A stretch of DNA of 31,864 nt. It comes from CAZWAP01 sp964632005. GTDB lineage: Bacteria; Planctomycetota; Phycisphaerae; Sedimentisphaerales; Anaerobacaceae. Under the pieces are notes generated by a model that did no database searches, was not told the origin of the DNA, and worked only from the letters and a program-made list of their open reading frames with translations. Below are positions 7,407-15,139 of this stretch, piece after piece. The stretch is from positions 1-31,864 of the forward strand of contig CAZWAP010000025.1 of the NCBI GenBank assembly GCA_964632005.1, written 5' to 3'. The number at the start of each line of letters is the position of its first letter. Position 1 is the stretch's first letter. The position numbers and the translations under genes were made by a program.

Positions 7407-8132
7407 ATGGGCGGCGTGGGAGATAGATTTCAACGGGAGACGAAGTACTACGTTGGCAAACTTGGCGGAGGCAGGCTCGTCTGGGATACCAGGCCTGCCC
7501 TTTACAAGGAATATGCAGGGGCGGTGAAGGTTGAGTTGCCGTCGTTCGTGCCTTCGCGGCCGATGAGTCTTGATGAGGCATTTAGGCGTCGCAGGAGCGT
7601 GCGCGATTTCCGGGCCGAGCCAATAAGTCTGGGCCAGCTTTCTTACCTGCTGTGGGCGTCGACCGGCATACAACGGGTAGAGGGGGGCTACGAATTTCGG
7701 ACGGCTCCTTCGGCTGGGGCGCTGTATCCGATAGAGACCTATGTGGTCGCCAATGACGTCCGAAAGCTGGAAGCCGGGGTGTACCACTACTCGGTCAGGG
7801 CCCACAAGCTCGAACAACTGGAGCTGGGCGAGTTCAGGCGGCAGATTGCTGCTGCGGCACTGGGCCAGGAGATGTGTGCCAGTGCGGCGGTTGTGCTTGT
7901 TTGGTCGGCCGTCTTCGAGCGGTGCAAGTGGAAGTACGGCCAGCGTGCGTACCGGTACATTTACCTTGATGCTGGTCATATCGCCGAGAACCTTGCGCTT
8001 GCGGCTGTGAGCCTGGGGCTCGGCAGTTGCGAGATAGGGGCGCTGTTCGACGATGAAGTCAATGCGCTTATGGGGATTGACGGCGAGGAGGAAAGCGTGA
8101 TCGCGATGGCCGTGATAGGGGTCCCGGCGTAG
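7407..8132 (+). CDS. SagB/ThcOx-type nitroreductase-family oxidoreductase
   Basis: A 241-aa flavin-dependent oxidoreductase of the SagB/ThcOx branch of the nitroreductase superfamily. The FMN phosphate-binding motif is RRRRSVRDF at 60-68. It is followed by LSYLLWASTG and then the diagnostic SAGALYPIETY at about 104-114, which separates SagB-like proteins from classical nitroreductases. The C-terminus holds LDAGHIAENLALAAVSLGLG, the conserved helix covering the flavin. In known systems such enzymes oxidise azolines in ribosomal peptides, but many planctomycete copies are solitary with unknown substrate. No YcaO or precursor peptide is visible here. The ATG at 7407 has GAGG about eight bases upstream. 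No signal peptide, so cytoplasmic. Confidence 0.85.
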   Translation: MGGVGDRFQRETKYYVGKLGGGRLVWDTRPALYKEYAGAVKVELPSFVPSRPMSLDEAFRRRRSVRDFRAEPISLGQLSYLLWASTGIQRVEGGYEFRTAPSAGALYPIETYVVANDVRKLEAGVYHYSVRAHKLEQLELGEFRRQIAAAALGQEMCASAAVVLVWSAVFERCKWKYGQRAYRYIYLDAGHIAENLALAAVSLGLGSCEIGALFDDEVNALMGIDGEEESVIAMAVIGVPA

Positions 8133-8298
8133 TCGGGGGGAAGTTATTTTGGGTTTGCCCGGAGGTGGCGGGGTCGAGGGTCTGGCGGGCGGAGGGGGCG
8201 GGCAGGAAGGGCTGTCTGTGCGTTTGGAGAATCTTGGTGGGGGCGGGCCCTGGTCCTGAAAAGGGCGTATGGGTGGATGAGAACCGGGCAGAAAAGTC

Positions 8299-8326
8299 TT
8301 GCGTGGTGGGATGGGGAGGGTATATT
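8299..8326 (+). promoter_or_regulatory. Candidate promoter of the PfkB-family kinase gene
   Basis: TTGCGT at 8299-8304, a 16-base spacer, and TATATT at 8321-8326. It uses the same -35 word as the candidate at 1225-1230. The rest of the 270-base gap after the nitroreductase gene is G-rich and shows no gene. Confidence 0.42.
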
Positions 8327-8403
8327 CGGGGGTTGAAAGGGATTTCGTGGTTGGCCGGGGGTGACGAAGGGCCGCAGGTATCTTCGCAGCGTTAGGGATT
8401 AGA

Positions 8404-9390
8404 ATGGCGGGAAGGAGTCCTAAGGTAGTTGTGGTCGGAAGCACCTACGTTGATATGGCGGTACGGTGCAGCCAGGTCCCATCTCCAGGGCAAAGTGTTG
8501 TGGGTTCTGCTCTTTCCTGCAGTGCGGCGGGTCCCGGTCCGAATCAGTCGGTGCAGGCGGCCCTTTGCGGCTGTGAGGTTTATCTTGTCAGCAAGGTTGG
8601 TGGTGACCAGTTTGCCGAGTTAGCGCGAGAGAGCCTTGCGGAGTTTGGGGTCGACACCGGGTTTGTCCGGGTTGCGGAGGCCAAGAATACGGGAGTGGTT
8701 GTAACGCTTGTTGACAGCAAGGGAGAGAATGCTGCGTGTTTTTACGCGGGGGCCAATAGTGCTTTGCTTCCTCAGGACATCCAGGCTGCCGAGCCGGTCA
8801 TTAGCGAGGCGGATGTGTGCTTGATCCACGGTGGGCTGCCGTACGAAGCGGTTGTAGAGGCTATCCGCTGCGCGAAGGTGCACGGGACGAAGGTTATCTT
8901 TGATCCTGCGCGGCCGGTTGAATCCCGGTGTATAGGAGGACAGCGGTTGGGTGATTTGCCGACGGAGTTTTTCACGGTGGACATCATCATCCCGAATCTT
9001 TGTGAAGCTGCGGAGATGACGGACCAGTCGGCGGCAAGCATTCGCACCGCGAAGCTGATCGGCTCTGACTTAGTGACGCGGGGAGTGAGGTATGCGGTGA
9101 TAACGATGGGCAAGCGGGGGTGTATGGTTGTGGACAGGGAGAGAGCGGACCAGATTGCGGCGTTCGATGTGGAGCTTGTGGACCAGGCCGGGCGTGGGGA
9201 TGCTTTTGCCGGTGCGTTGGCGGCCTGTTGCGCCGTGGGTGACGAGATACGCGATGCGGTTAGGTTCGCGTCGGCGGCTGGGGCGCTGGCGTGTACGAAG
9301 TTCGGCACGATCGAGGCGATGCCTACCAAGGCTGAGATAATCGAACTTCTGCAGAGAGAGGATATCGACGTGCGGCGCCTGGACGAGTAG
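8404..9390 (+). CDS. PfkB-family carbohydrate kinase, ribokinase-like
   Basis: A 328-aa sugar kinase. The N-terminal strand VVVVGSTYVDMAV is the first PfkB element, and GGDQFAELARESLAEFGVDT matches the ribokinase core. The catalytic signature near residue 260 reads DQAGRGDAF (normally D-x-x-G-A-G-D-x-F), keeping the catalytic Asp and the anion-hole Gly-Asp with Arg in place of Ala. TMGKRGC earlier is the usual ATP-binding loop (TLGxxG). The region 36-50, AAGPGPNQSVQAA, corresponds to the ribokinase GGKGANQAVAA loop, with Pro replacing Lys-Gly, so the sugar may not be ribose. Expected reaction: ATP-dependent phosphorylation of a sugar or nucleoside. A hairpin terminator follows at 9421-9448. 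Cytoplasmic; single gene. Confidence 0.85.
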   Translation: MAGRSPKVVVVGSTYVDMAVRCSQVPSPGQSVVGSALSCSAAGPGPNQSVQAALCGCEVYLVSKVGGDQFAELARESLAEFGVDTGFVRVAEAKNTGVVVTLVDSKGENAACFYAGANSALLPQDIQAAEPVISEADVCLIHGGLPYEAVVEAIRCAKVHGTKVIFDPARPVESRCIGGQRLGDLPTEFFTVDIIIPNLCEAAEMTDQSAASIRTAKLIGSDLVTRGVRYAVITMGKRGCMVVDRERADQIAAFDVELVDQAGRGDAFAGALAACCAVGDEIRDAVRFASAAGALACTKFGTIEAMPTKAEIIELLQREDIDVRRLDE

Positions 9391-9420
9391 GCGGGGCAGC
9401 AGGTGTGGGAGGAAATGGGG

Positions 9421-9448
9421 GTGTTGCCGGAGGGAGGGCAACGTTTTT
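9421..9448 (+). terminator. Intrinsic terminator after the kinase gene
   Basis: GTTGCC at 9423-9428 and GGCAAC at 9437-9442 form a six-pair stem with an eight-base loop, followed by a five-T run at 9444-9448. It separates the kinase gene from the phage cluster. Confidence 0.65.
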
Positions 9449-9729
9449 CGAATCCTGTTGGGGCGATAGGGGTGGTGATTCGGCTTGGGGTTGTCTGGTA
9501 GGATGGGCAAGAAAATCGAAGAGTTTCAACCGAAATCGTGCAGGTTTTCTGCGTGGTCTGCAAGGACTTGTGGAAATTTTTATTGCTGATTTTGTAAGGA
9601 TTTAAGCGGTGGGCTGATATACGGGGAGCGAAAAAATTCGAATTAAATGCGCAGCTTCGGCCAATTGTAGAGGGCTTTGATGCTCGAGGCCCGGCAGTTG
9701 TGAAGAGGTAGTCGAAGCTGGAGCTGCGT
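9449..9729 (+). promoter_or_regulatory. Leader region of the phage structural cluster
   Basis: The 339-base gap between the kinase and portal genes has no gene. After the terminator it contains an AT-rich stretch at about 9568-9648 where the cluster promoter is most likely, but I cannot pick convincing -35/-10 boxes. An eight-base inverted repeat, CAGCTTCG at 9652-9659 and CGAAGCTG at 9713-9720, ends nine bases before the portal start and could fold as a leader structure or operator. Confidence 0.35.
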
Positions 9730-11313
9730 ATGGGATTTGAGCTGGATATCTTCTTTGAGAAGGGCGGAGGGCCAGGGCTTGACGCGGATTTTGTTGAGTG
9801 GCTGGTTGACGAGCAGTCGGCAAGGGTCCGGCGTCATTTCGGCAGACTGTGGGAGTACTACGCGAACCCGATGGTTGAGGCCGAATGTTTAGGGGCGTGC
9901 GGCCGAAAGGTCAGCGAATCGGGGCGGTGCTATGTTCAGGCTCAGGAGTATGGGTTGCCTGCGCGGATAACGGGTCTGTTGCGTTCTGGTGGCTGCGGCT
10001 CGGCTGGGGGGCGCCCTGTGAGGGAGGTTCGGCGGAAGGAGGTTGTGATCGAGAACGATATCGCCTGGCGGGTCAACGCGGCGGTTGATTTTCTGTTCGG
10101 CAAGCCGATCGGTTTTGTTTCCAGGTCGCCGGACGGCCGAAAAAGTGCAGAAATTGAGGCGATTTTAAAGGCATTGTTTTCGGCCAACGGCGGTATTAGT
10201 TTCTTTCAGGACATGGCGGTGCTCGGAGGCGTCTATGGCTTTGTCGATTGTTTCGTCAGGCCTGGCGACGAGGTCATCGCGCGCACATCCAACTCCTCCA
10301 TCTATCACCGGACTCGCTCGAACGGCAGTGACTTGCGCATTGCGGGTAGTGATTCGTTCGACGAGGTGCTGCGATTGGCAAAGACGATCAGCCTGGAACT
10401 GATCGAGGCGCCGAGGGCGCTGCCTGTCCTGGATGAAGACGATTACAAGGTCGTGCGCTACTATATTCAGCACTTTCACCAGAAGCGAAACGCTGTAGGC
10501 AAGAGGGGTTCTTTCTTGTCGCGGTTGTTTGCGGGAGGGAGGGGAGGCGGTGACATACGTCAGGTGGTGGCGGTTACGGAGATAACGTCGGGGGAATGGT
10601 GGCAGAGGTACGAGGACAAGCGGCTTGTCGGGGAGGGGGAACTGCCGTGGGGATTCCTGCCGGTGGTGCATATACAGAACATTGCTCAGCCGTACTACTA
10701 CGAGGGGCTCAGCGACGTGGAGCCGCTGATACCGCTTCAGGACGAGCTTAATACGAGGTTAAGTGACAGGGCGAGCAGAATAACGTTCCAGTCTTTCAAG
10801 ATGTATCTGGGCAAGGGGATCGAGGGGTTCGAAGACAAGCCGGTAGCTCCGGGGAGGATGTGGTACACGGACAATCTTGACGCTTCGATTGAGGAGTTCG
10901 GGGGAGATGCGTCGGCGCCGAGCGAGAGCCTGCACATTTCGGAGATCCGGGAGGCGATGGATAAGACCAGCGGGGTAACACCGGTTACGGCGGGGCTGCT
11001 GAAAGGCAAGGTGGGTAATCTTACAAGTGCGGTGGCTCTTCGGCTGACGCTAATGGGGATGCTGTCGAAGAACGACCGCAAGAGGTTCACGTACAGCGAG
11101 GGGATCAGGGGGATTTGTCGGATGGTTCTTTCGATGCTTGATACGGCTGGCATCTACGAGACGAGCCCGGCGGAGCGTGAGGTTGAGGTTGTTTTTCCCA
11201 GTCCGCTGCCTGAGAACATGATGGAGAAGTTGGAGGAGGCCCGGATAAAGAAGGAATTGGGTGTACCTGCCGAGCAGGTTCTGAGTGAGCTGGGCTACGA
11301 GCCGACGAGATAG
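9730..11313 (+). CDS. Phage portal protein, SPP1 gp6-like
   Basis: A 527-aa portal subunit; in tailed phages twelve copies form the ring through which DNA enters the head. The stretch IENDIAWRVNAAVDFLFGKPIGFV near 100-125 matches the hallmark of the SPP1-like portal family (a helix followed by D-x-L-x-GKP). The conserved middle block (WGFLPVVHIQN, then LSDVEPLIPLQDELN and RLSDRASRI) is the usual clip/wing segment, and the C-terminus is helical (MEKLEEARIKKELGVPAEQV). The length is close to the 503 aa of SPP1 gp6. The ATG has GGAG seven to eight bases upstream. It starts the plus-strand cluster; normally a terminase large-subunit gene would sit immediately before it, and here none does. Confidence 0.88.
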   Translation: MGFELDIFFEKGGGPGLDADFVEWLVDEQSARVRRHFGRLWEYYANPMVEAECLGACGRKVSESGRCYVQAQEYGLPARITGLLRSGGCGSAGGRPVREVRRKEVVIENDIAWRVNAAVDFLFGKPIGFVSRSPDGRKSAEIEAILKALFSANGGISFFQDMAVLGGVYGFVDCFVRPGDEVIARTSNSSIYHRTRSNGSDLRIAGSDSFDEVLRLAKTISLELIEAPRALPVLDEDDYKVVRYYIQHFHQKRNAVGKRGSFLSRLFAGGRGGGDIRQVVAVTEITSGEWWQRYEDKRLVGEGELPWGFLPVVHIQNIAQPYYYEGLSDVEPLIPLQDELNTRLSDRASRITFQSFKMYLGKGIEGFEDKPVAPGRMWYTDNLDASIEEFGGDASAPSESLHISEIREAMDKTSGVTPVTAGLLKGKVGNLTSAVALRLTLMGMLSKNDRKRFTYSEGIRGICRMVLSMLDTAGIYETSPAEREVEVVFPSPLPENMMEKLEEARIKKELGVPAEQVLSELGYEPTR

Positions 11314-11413
11314 GGAGGCGTGGAGGTGTGATTGCAGCGGGTGAGTGGTGGTTTTGTTCACGAGGCAAGGTAGTGTTGTTTTCCGGCCCGGGTGGCCACG
11401 AATGGGAGGTTGT

Positions 11414-11935
11414 ATGAGCGCGAACGAGACGCGAGAGATAGTGTCAGAAGACAGAGTTGCGGAGGAGCAGAGTGAGAGCTTGAAGCTTGTTCCGGTGGCC
11501 GAGTCGATCCGTTATCGCAAGCGGGCACAGAATGCCGAAAAGAGGGCGGAGTCTTTGAGGGAGGAATTGGCGGAGGCTCAATCGCAGGTTTCGAGTATGG
11601 CCGAAGAGCTCAGCGCTATTCGGCGGGAGCAAGAGCTGACTCGCAAACTTGCTGGTTGTGGTGTTGTGGACCTGGAGGCGGGTGTGTTGCTTGCGGGGGC
11701 CAAGCTTCGGGAGCGGCCGGATGTGGATATTGACGAGGTGATAAAGCAGTTGGTCAGAGAAAAGCCGTACCTGTTTGTGGAGGGCAACAAGGTTGGAGTG
11801 AAGAAGACATCGGGGGCGCGGGAACGTGTTCGGGACAGGAGGGCGGCCTTAGAGAGGGCAGGCGAGCGGGCTGCGACGACGGGCAGCCGTGCGGACTTGC
11901 ACGAGTATCTGCGGCTGCGGCGGAACTTTTTGTAG
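11414..11935 (+). CDS. Scaffolding-like coiled-coil protein
   Basis: A 173-aa acidic/basic helical protein between portal and capsid genes, the standard position for a capsid scaffold. GGGAGG at 11404-11409 fixes the ATG at 11414; an earlier in-frame start at 11345 has no ribosome site. Residues about 35-80 are a strong heptad coiled coil (RKRAQNAEKRAESLREELAE, then EELSAIRREQELTRKL), followed by a small domain (LLAGAKLRERPDVDIDEVIK) and a basic tail (GARERVRDRRAALERA). No protease motif is seen, and no separate head-maturation protease exists in the cluster. Role by position and architecture, not by sequence family. Confidence 0.65.
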   Translation: MSANETREIVSEDRVAEEQSESLKLVPVAESIRYRKRAQNAEKRAESLREELAEAQSQVSSMAEELSAIRREQELTRKLAGCGVVDLEAGVLLAGAKLRERPDVDIDEVIKQLVREKPYLFVEGNKVGVKKTSGARERVRDRRAALERAGERAATTGSRADLHEYLRLRRNFL

Positions 11936-12025
11936 TCGGTCGTGAGGACCGGGATGGACGGTAAAGAGAGTAGAAGGGGTTCCTGCTTTTGCGGGATTCA
12001 CTGATAGTGGTAAGGAGAAGGATAA

Positions 12026-13180
12026 ATGGCTTTTACAGGCAAAGCGACTTATTCTGCCGGCAGCACTCTGCCGGAGTTAGCAGAAGACGTATCGGACCTG
12101 GTTGGGATCATCTCGCCTTACGAGACTCCACTTTTGGATGCTCTGGGCAGCCCGCTGAGGGAGGCGACGAGCACGCATCATGAGTGGCTTGAGGACGAGC
12201 TTCTTCCGAACAAGGACGCCATCAATGACAGCACGTTTGGTGATCCGGCTGCTGATACGGAGTTTGTGGTGGACAACGGGAGCAGATTTCGAGTCGGTGA
12301 CCAGATTCAGGTAGAGGGATCGGAGGAGTTGATGCTGGTTGCGGGCGTAAACGGGGACACGCTGACGGTGATTCGCGGTTATGCGGGGACGACGCCCGAG
12401 TACCTGGGGGACAACCAGGTGATCAATATTCTTGGGAACGCGGCCTTAGAGGGGTCGGACAAGCCGGAGGTCAGATTCACAAACCGGACCAGGCGTGGTA
12501 ACTACACGCAGATATTCACGGCGGCGGTGGAGGTTAGCGGTACGGACCTTGCGGCGAGCCAGCTGGGTCTGGCTGACGAGCTGGACTTCCAGAAGCAGGA
12601 GAGACTGCGGGAGCTGCTTCGTGACCTTGAGAATACGGTGATTAACGGTGGGGAACCGGTGAGCAGCCCCGAAGGCAGCGGGTCGGTCCGGCGGTCTATG
12701 AAAGGGATTATTCAGCATCTGGCGACCAACGTCTTCCATACGGGTGACAGCGGCTTTCCGGCGGGGACGGATCTTGACGAGGCGAAGATCAACTATGTGC
12801 TCAGAAAGATTTGGGAGAACAGCAGCGGCAATGTGGACCTGATTGTGGTGGGCGGTTTTCAGAAGCGGAAGATAAACGCCTTCAGTGCCGGCAGCCGTAC
12901 ATACGGGCCGAACGACACGACGTTCACCGATCTGATCAGCATTTACGAGAGTGACTTCGGGGTGTGCAGGATCATCACGACGCGGTGGGTGCCGCAGGAT
13001 GCGGTTCTTCTGCTCGATTCGTCTCGTATCAGCGTACTACCGTTGGCGGGGCGTAGTTTCCATTTCAAGCCTCTGGCCAGCGGAGGTGACTACGAGTGCG
13101 GTGAACTGATCGGAGAGTATACGCTCGAGTTGAAGAACGAGGCTGCACACGGGTTGATTCGGGACCTGAGTACGAGCTAA
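12026..13180 (+). CDS. Major capsid protein, SU10-type (DUF5309-like)
   Basis: A 384-aa major head protein with an expected HK97 fold. The N-terminus, LAEDVSDLVGIISPYETPLLDALG, is the family opening: an N-arm then I-x-x-x-x-PxxTPLxxxxG. Residues about 75-135 form the inserted beta domain (FRVGDQIQV, then NGDTLTVIRGYAGTTP). The rest carries the spine helix (ELDFQKQERLRELLRDLENTVINGG) and P-domain strands ending in ECGELIGEYTLELKNEAAHG. This combination matches the SU10 major capsid family, normally found in podoviruses. AAGGAG lies just upstream of the ATG. A perfect hairpin terminator follows at 13224-13257, as expected for a gene needed in excess over its downstream neighbours. Confidence 0.87.
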   Translation: MAFTGKATYSAGSTLPELAEDVSDLVGIISPYETPLLDALGSPLREATSTHHEWLEDELLPNKDAINDSTFGDPAADTEFVVDNGSRFRVGDQIQVEGSEELMLVAGVNGDTLTVIRGYAGTTPEYLGDNQVINILGNAALEGSDKPEVRFTNRTRRGNYTQIFTAAVEVSGTDLAASQLGLADELDFQKQERLRELLRDLENTVINGGEPVSSPEGSGSVRRSMKGIIQHLATNVFHTGDSGFPAGTDLDEAKINYVLRKIWENSSGNVDLIVVGGFQKRKINAFSAGSRTYGPNDTTFTDLISIYESDFGVCRIITTRWVPQDAVLLLDSSRISVLPLAGRSFHFKPLASGGDYECGELIGEYTLELKNEAAHGLIRDLSTS

Positions 13181-13223
13181 TTGGCGGGGGCGTCAGGGGG
13201 ACGTAACGATGCGTCCTGGGCTG

Positions 13224-13257
13224 GTGCCCAAAGGGCGTGAGTTCTTTGGGCACTTTT
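13224..13257 (+). terminator. Intrinsic terminator after the major capsid gene
   Basis: GTGCCCAAAG at 13224-13233 and CTTTGGGCAC at 13244-13253 form a perfect ten-pair stem with a ten-base loop, followed by TTTT. It lies 43 bases after the capsid stop codon and 34 bases before the next start, inside the operon, so it likely acts as a partial terminator lowering downstream expression. Confidence 0.8.
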
Positions 13258-13291
13258 GCCCGGCCCTGCGTGAGTGGAAGGAGTTGAGAAG

Positions 13292-13948
13292 ATGGTCTGT
13301 TTCTCCAGCGACGCAGACATTCTTAGATACGAGCCAGTTCTGTTCGGGGAGCTGCATTTGCCGTGGCAGGTGTTGGCTTCGGGGTCTGGTGGGACTCTGA
13401 GTGGGACGACGTTCAGCGTGAGCGGCGAGGATTTTGTGGGGGCGGGCATATCGGGCGGGGGGGCAGTATATTTGCGGTCCTCAGATGGCTCTTTGGACGG
13501 GGTCTATGAGATAGTCTCCGTTGACTCGGCCACGCAGCTTACGGTCTCGGTAATCAGGCGTGATTCGAGTGAGGATCCGCTTGCGCCGCCGGGCGCGAGC
13601 GAGATAACGTACCGTGTCAGCACGTTCGGGCCTCAGGCGTCCGAGGTTGGTTTCCGGTTGACCGAGTACTTCGGGATCAGGCCGGGCAATCCGGCAAGCA
13701 GCGTTGCTGCGGAGGACGTTCTTGATACCGAGGCCCTGAGGCGGGCGTCGGTTTTCGGGGTTGTATCGAGTGTATACGCGATGCTGGCCAGCACTTCCCG
13801 TGATGAGAATTTCTGGCAGAAGAGCCTATATTACCAAGGGCTGTTTGAGAAGGCGCGGGAGCGGTGCAGGTTTAGTGTGGATGTCGGGTTGGATGGTGTT
13901 GCGGACGTGACGAGGACGGGTGCATCGGGGAAGTTGGTGCGGGATTGA
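13292..13948 (+). CDS. Head-tail connector or neck-like phage protein
   Basis: A 218-aa protein directly downstream of the capsid gene. AAGGAG at 13278-13283 fixes the ATG at 13292. Residues about 25-105 are a small beta domain (GTTFSVSGEDFVGAGISGGG, then YEIVSVDSATQLTVSVI). Residues about 125-200 are helical (DTEALRRASVFGVVSSVYAM and YYQGLFEKARERCRF), reminiscent of head-completion and adaptor proteins that line the portal exit. I do not recognise the exact family; the assignment rests on position, size and architecture. It ends 18 bases before the next gene. Confidence 0.55.
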   Translation: MVCFSSDADILRYEPVLFGELHLPWQVLASGSGGTLSGTTFSVSGEDFVGAGISGGGAVYLRSSDGSLDGVYEIVSVDSATQLTVSVIRRDSSEDPLAPPGASEITYRVSTFGPQASEVGFRLTEYFGIRPGNPASSVAAEDVLDTEALRRASVFGVVSSVYAMLASTSRDENFWQKSLYYQGLFEKARERCRFSVDVGLDGVADVTRTGASGKLVRD

Positions 13949-13966
13949 CCAGCCGGGGGCGATTGA

Positions 13967-14341
13967 ATGAGCGCTACTTTAGATGGGCAGGCATTATTTG
14001 GTGCGGAGCATCTGGAGCTCGAGTACGGGGCTTTTGTGCGGGAGTCGGTAGAGAGGAGGATAGCCGGGCTGGACGGTGTACTGAGCATCGATTTGGGCAG
14101 GCGAGGCAGGCAGATCAGACAGAAGGGCATGCTGCGAGCGGGGAGTCGTAAGCAGCTTGGCGCGAAGATCGAGGGTATCCTGGCCTACATGGACGGCAAG
14201 GAGCATACGTTGCTGTTAAGCGACGGCGGTCAAATCGGCTCACTCCGGATGGATAGTTTGAGGACGAGCGGGCAGCGGACGAGCGGCGGCGGCATTGTGG
14301 TGGATTATGAGATAACGTATACGCAGTTGAAGGTTTGGTAG
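13967..14341 (+). CDS. Small phage structural protein, possible tail or neck completion
   Basis: A 124-aa protein of unknown family. It opens with MSATLDGQALFGAEHLELEY and has a basic middle (RRGRQIRQKGMLRAGSRKQL), followed by a strand-rich end (EHTLLLSDGGQIGSLRMDSL, then VVDYEITYTQLKVW). The opening and the closing Y-x-I-x-Y-x-Q-L resemble small all-beta tail components that cap the connector, but I cannot name one. It lies between connector and fibre genes and ends one base before the next start. Confidence that it is a real gene is high; that it is a tail component, moderate. Confidence 0.55.
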   Translation: MSATLDGQALFGAEHLELEYGAFVRESVERRIAGLDGVLSIDLGRRGRQIRQKGMLRAGSRKQLGAKIEGILAYMDGKEHTLLLSDGGQIGSLRMDSLRTSGQRTSGGGIVVDYEITYTQLKVW

Positions 14342-14342
14342 G

Positions 14343-15119
14343 ATGGGGCTTATCAGGAGCGGGATTGATTCGGTTAGGGCCGTGGGGCTGCCGGCAGGGG
14401 TCGGGTCCGACGGGGAGTGGGTTGCTGAGCCGCGTTTGGCTTTGGTGAGGTGGCGTTCGGGGCTGGGCGGCAGGTTTCATCAGGTTTACGTGAATGGTCG
14501 ATATGCGGGGACGACGAGCGACAGTTCCCAAAGACAGATGGTGGTGCAGATGCCCACGTTCACGGAGGCGGCTGTGCGCATCGAGGTTTTCGGTGTAGAG
14601 GCCTGCGAGGCTCACATAGATTTTAGCGAAAGGTTGGGTGGGCTGCGGGTTGGTAGCGGGCGCGTTGGGGTGGTGCTTCTGCGGAGCCAGGAGCTGCCGA
14701 TGGATGGGACAGCACATATCTACTACGATGCTGGTACGGGCGTGATCGACTACACTACGTCGCTGACGGACGAGCCGATCAGGATATGGCCTGCGCGGCA
14801 GGATAAGGCCGGCTTTGGAATGAGCCGATTCGGCAGGGGGGACTTCGGATACGACTCGTCGGCTGCGGTCGGATTCGGGATGGGCAGTTTCGGCAATGGG
14901 CAGTTTGGTCTGGATGCGGACGTGATCGAATGGATAAGCCCTCCACTGCAGGAGGGTGTTTACAGGTTTGCGGTCAAGGTCTTTGACTCGGCGGGGAATG
15001 AGAGTTCGGCCACCGAGAGCGACGAGGTGGCGGTGATCCCCGGGGCCAAGCCTGCGGAGAGTATGAGCGTCTCGGCGTATGAGAGGCAGACGAATCGATT
15101 GGTCTTGAGCGTTCCGTAG
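14343..15119 (+). CDS. Fibronectin-type-III-like tail or fibre protein with FG-rich insert
   Basis: A 258-aa virion-type protein. Residues about 30-95 form a beta-domain (LALVRWRSGL, FHQVYVNGRYAG). Residues about 110-235 resemble a fibronectin-like fold (AHIYYDAGTGVIDYTTSL, then GVYRFAVKVFDSAGNESS) interrupted by a low-complexity insert with repeated F-G-x units (GFGMSRFGRGDFGYD, GFGMGSFGNGQFGLD). The YYDAGTGVIDY motif recurs as YSDGGTGQVDY in the protein encoded at 18012-19526, so the two share a domain. One base separates this gene from the previous one. Probably part of the tail or an adhesion fibre. Confidence 0.55.
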   Translation: MGLIRSGIDSVRAVGLPAGVGSDGEWVAEPRLALVRWRSGLGGRFHQVYVNGRYAGTTSDSSQRQMVVQMPTFTEAAVRIEVFGVEACEAHIDFSERLGGLRVGSGRVGVVLLRSQELPMDGTAHIYYDAGTGVIDYTTSLTDEPIRIWPARQDKAGFGMSRFGRGDFGYDSSAAVGFGMGSFGNGQFGLDADVIEWISPPLQEGVYRFAVKVFDSAGNESSATESDEVAVIPGAKPAESMSVSAYERQTNRLVLSVP

Positions 15120-15139
15120 AGCATTTGCAGGAGAGTGTC

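Noticed and set aside
7254..8444. Long minus-strand frame (396 codons) opposite the nitroreductase gene
   Set aside because: Product is Pro/Arg/His-rich and featureless, while the plus-strand frame carries the SagB motifs; it also covers the entericidin promoter.
9730..13180. Encapsulin nanocompartment
   Set aside because: Encapsulins lack portals and scaffolds; here a portal, a scaffold-like protein and an SU10-type capsid with an inserted beta domain indicate a phage-type head.
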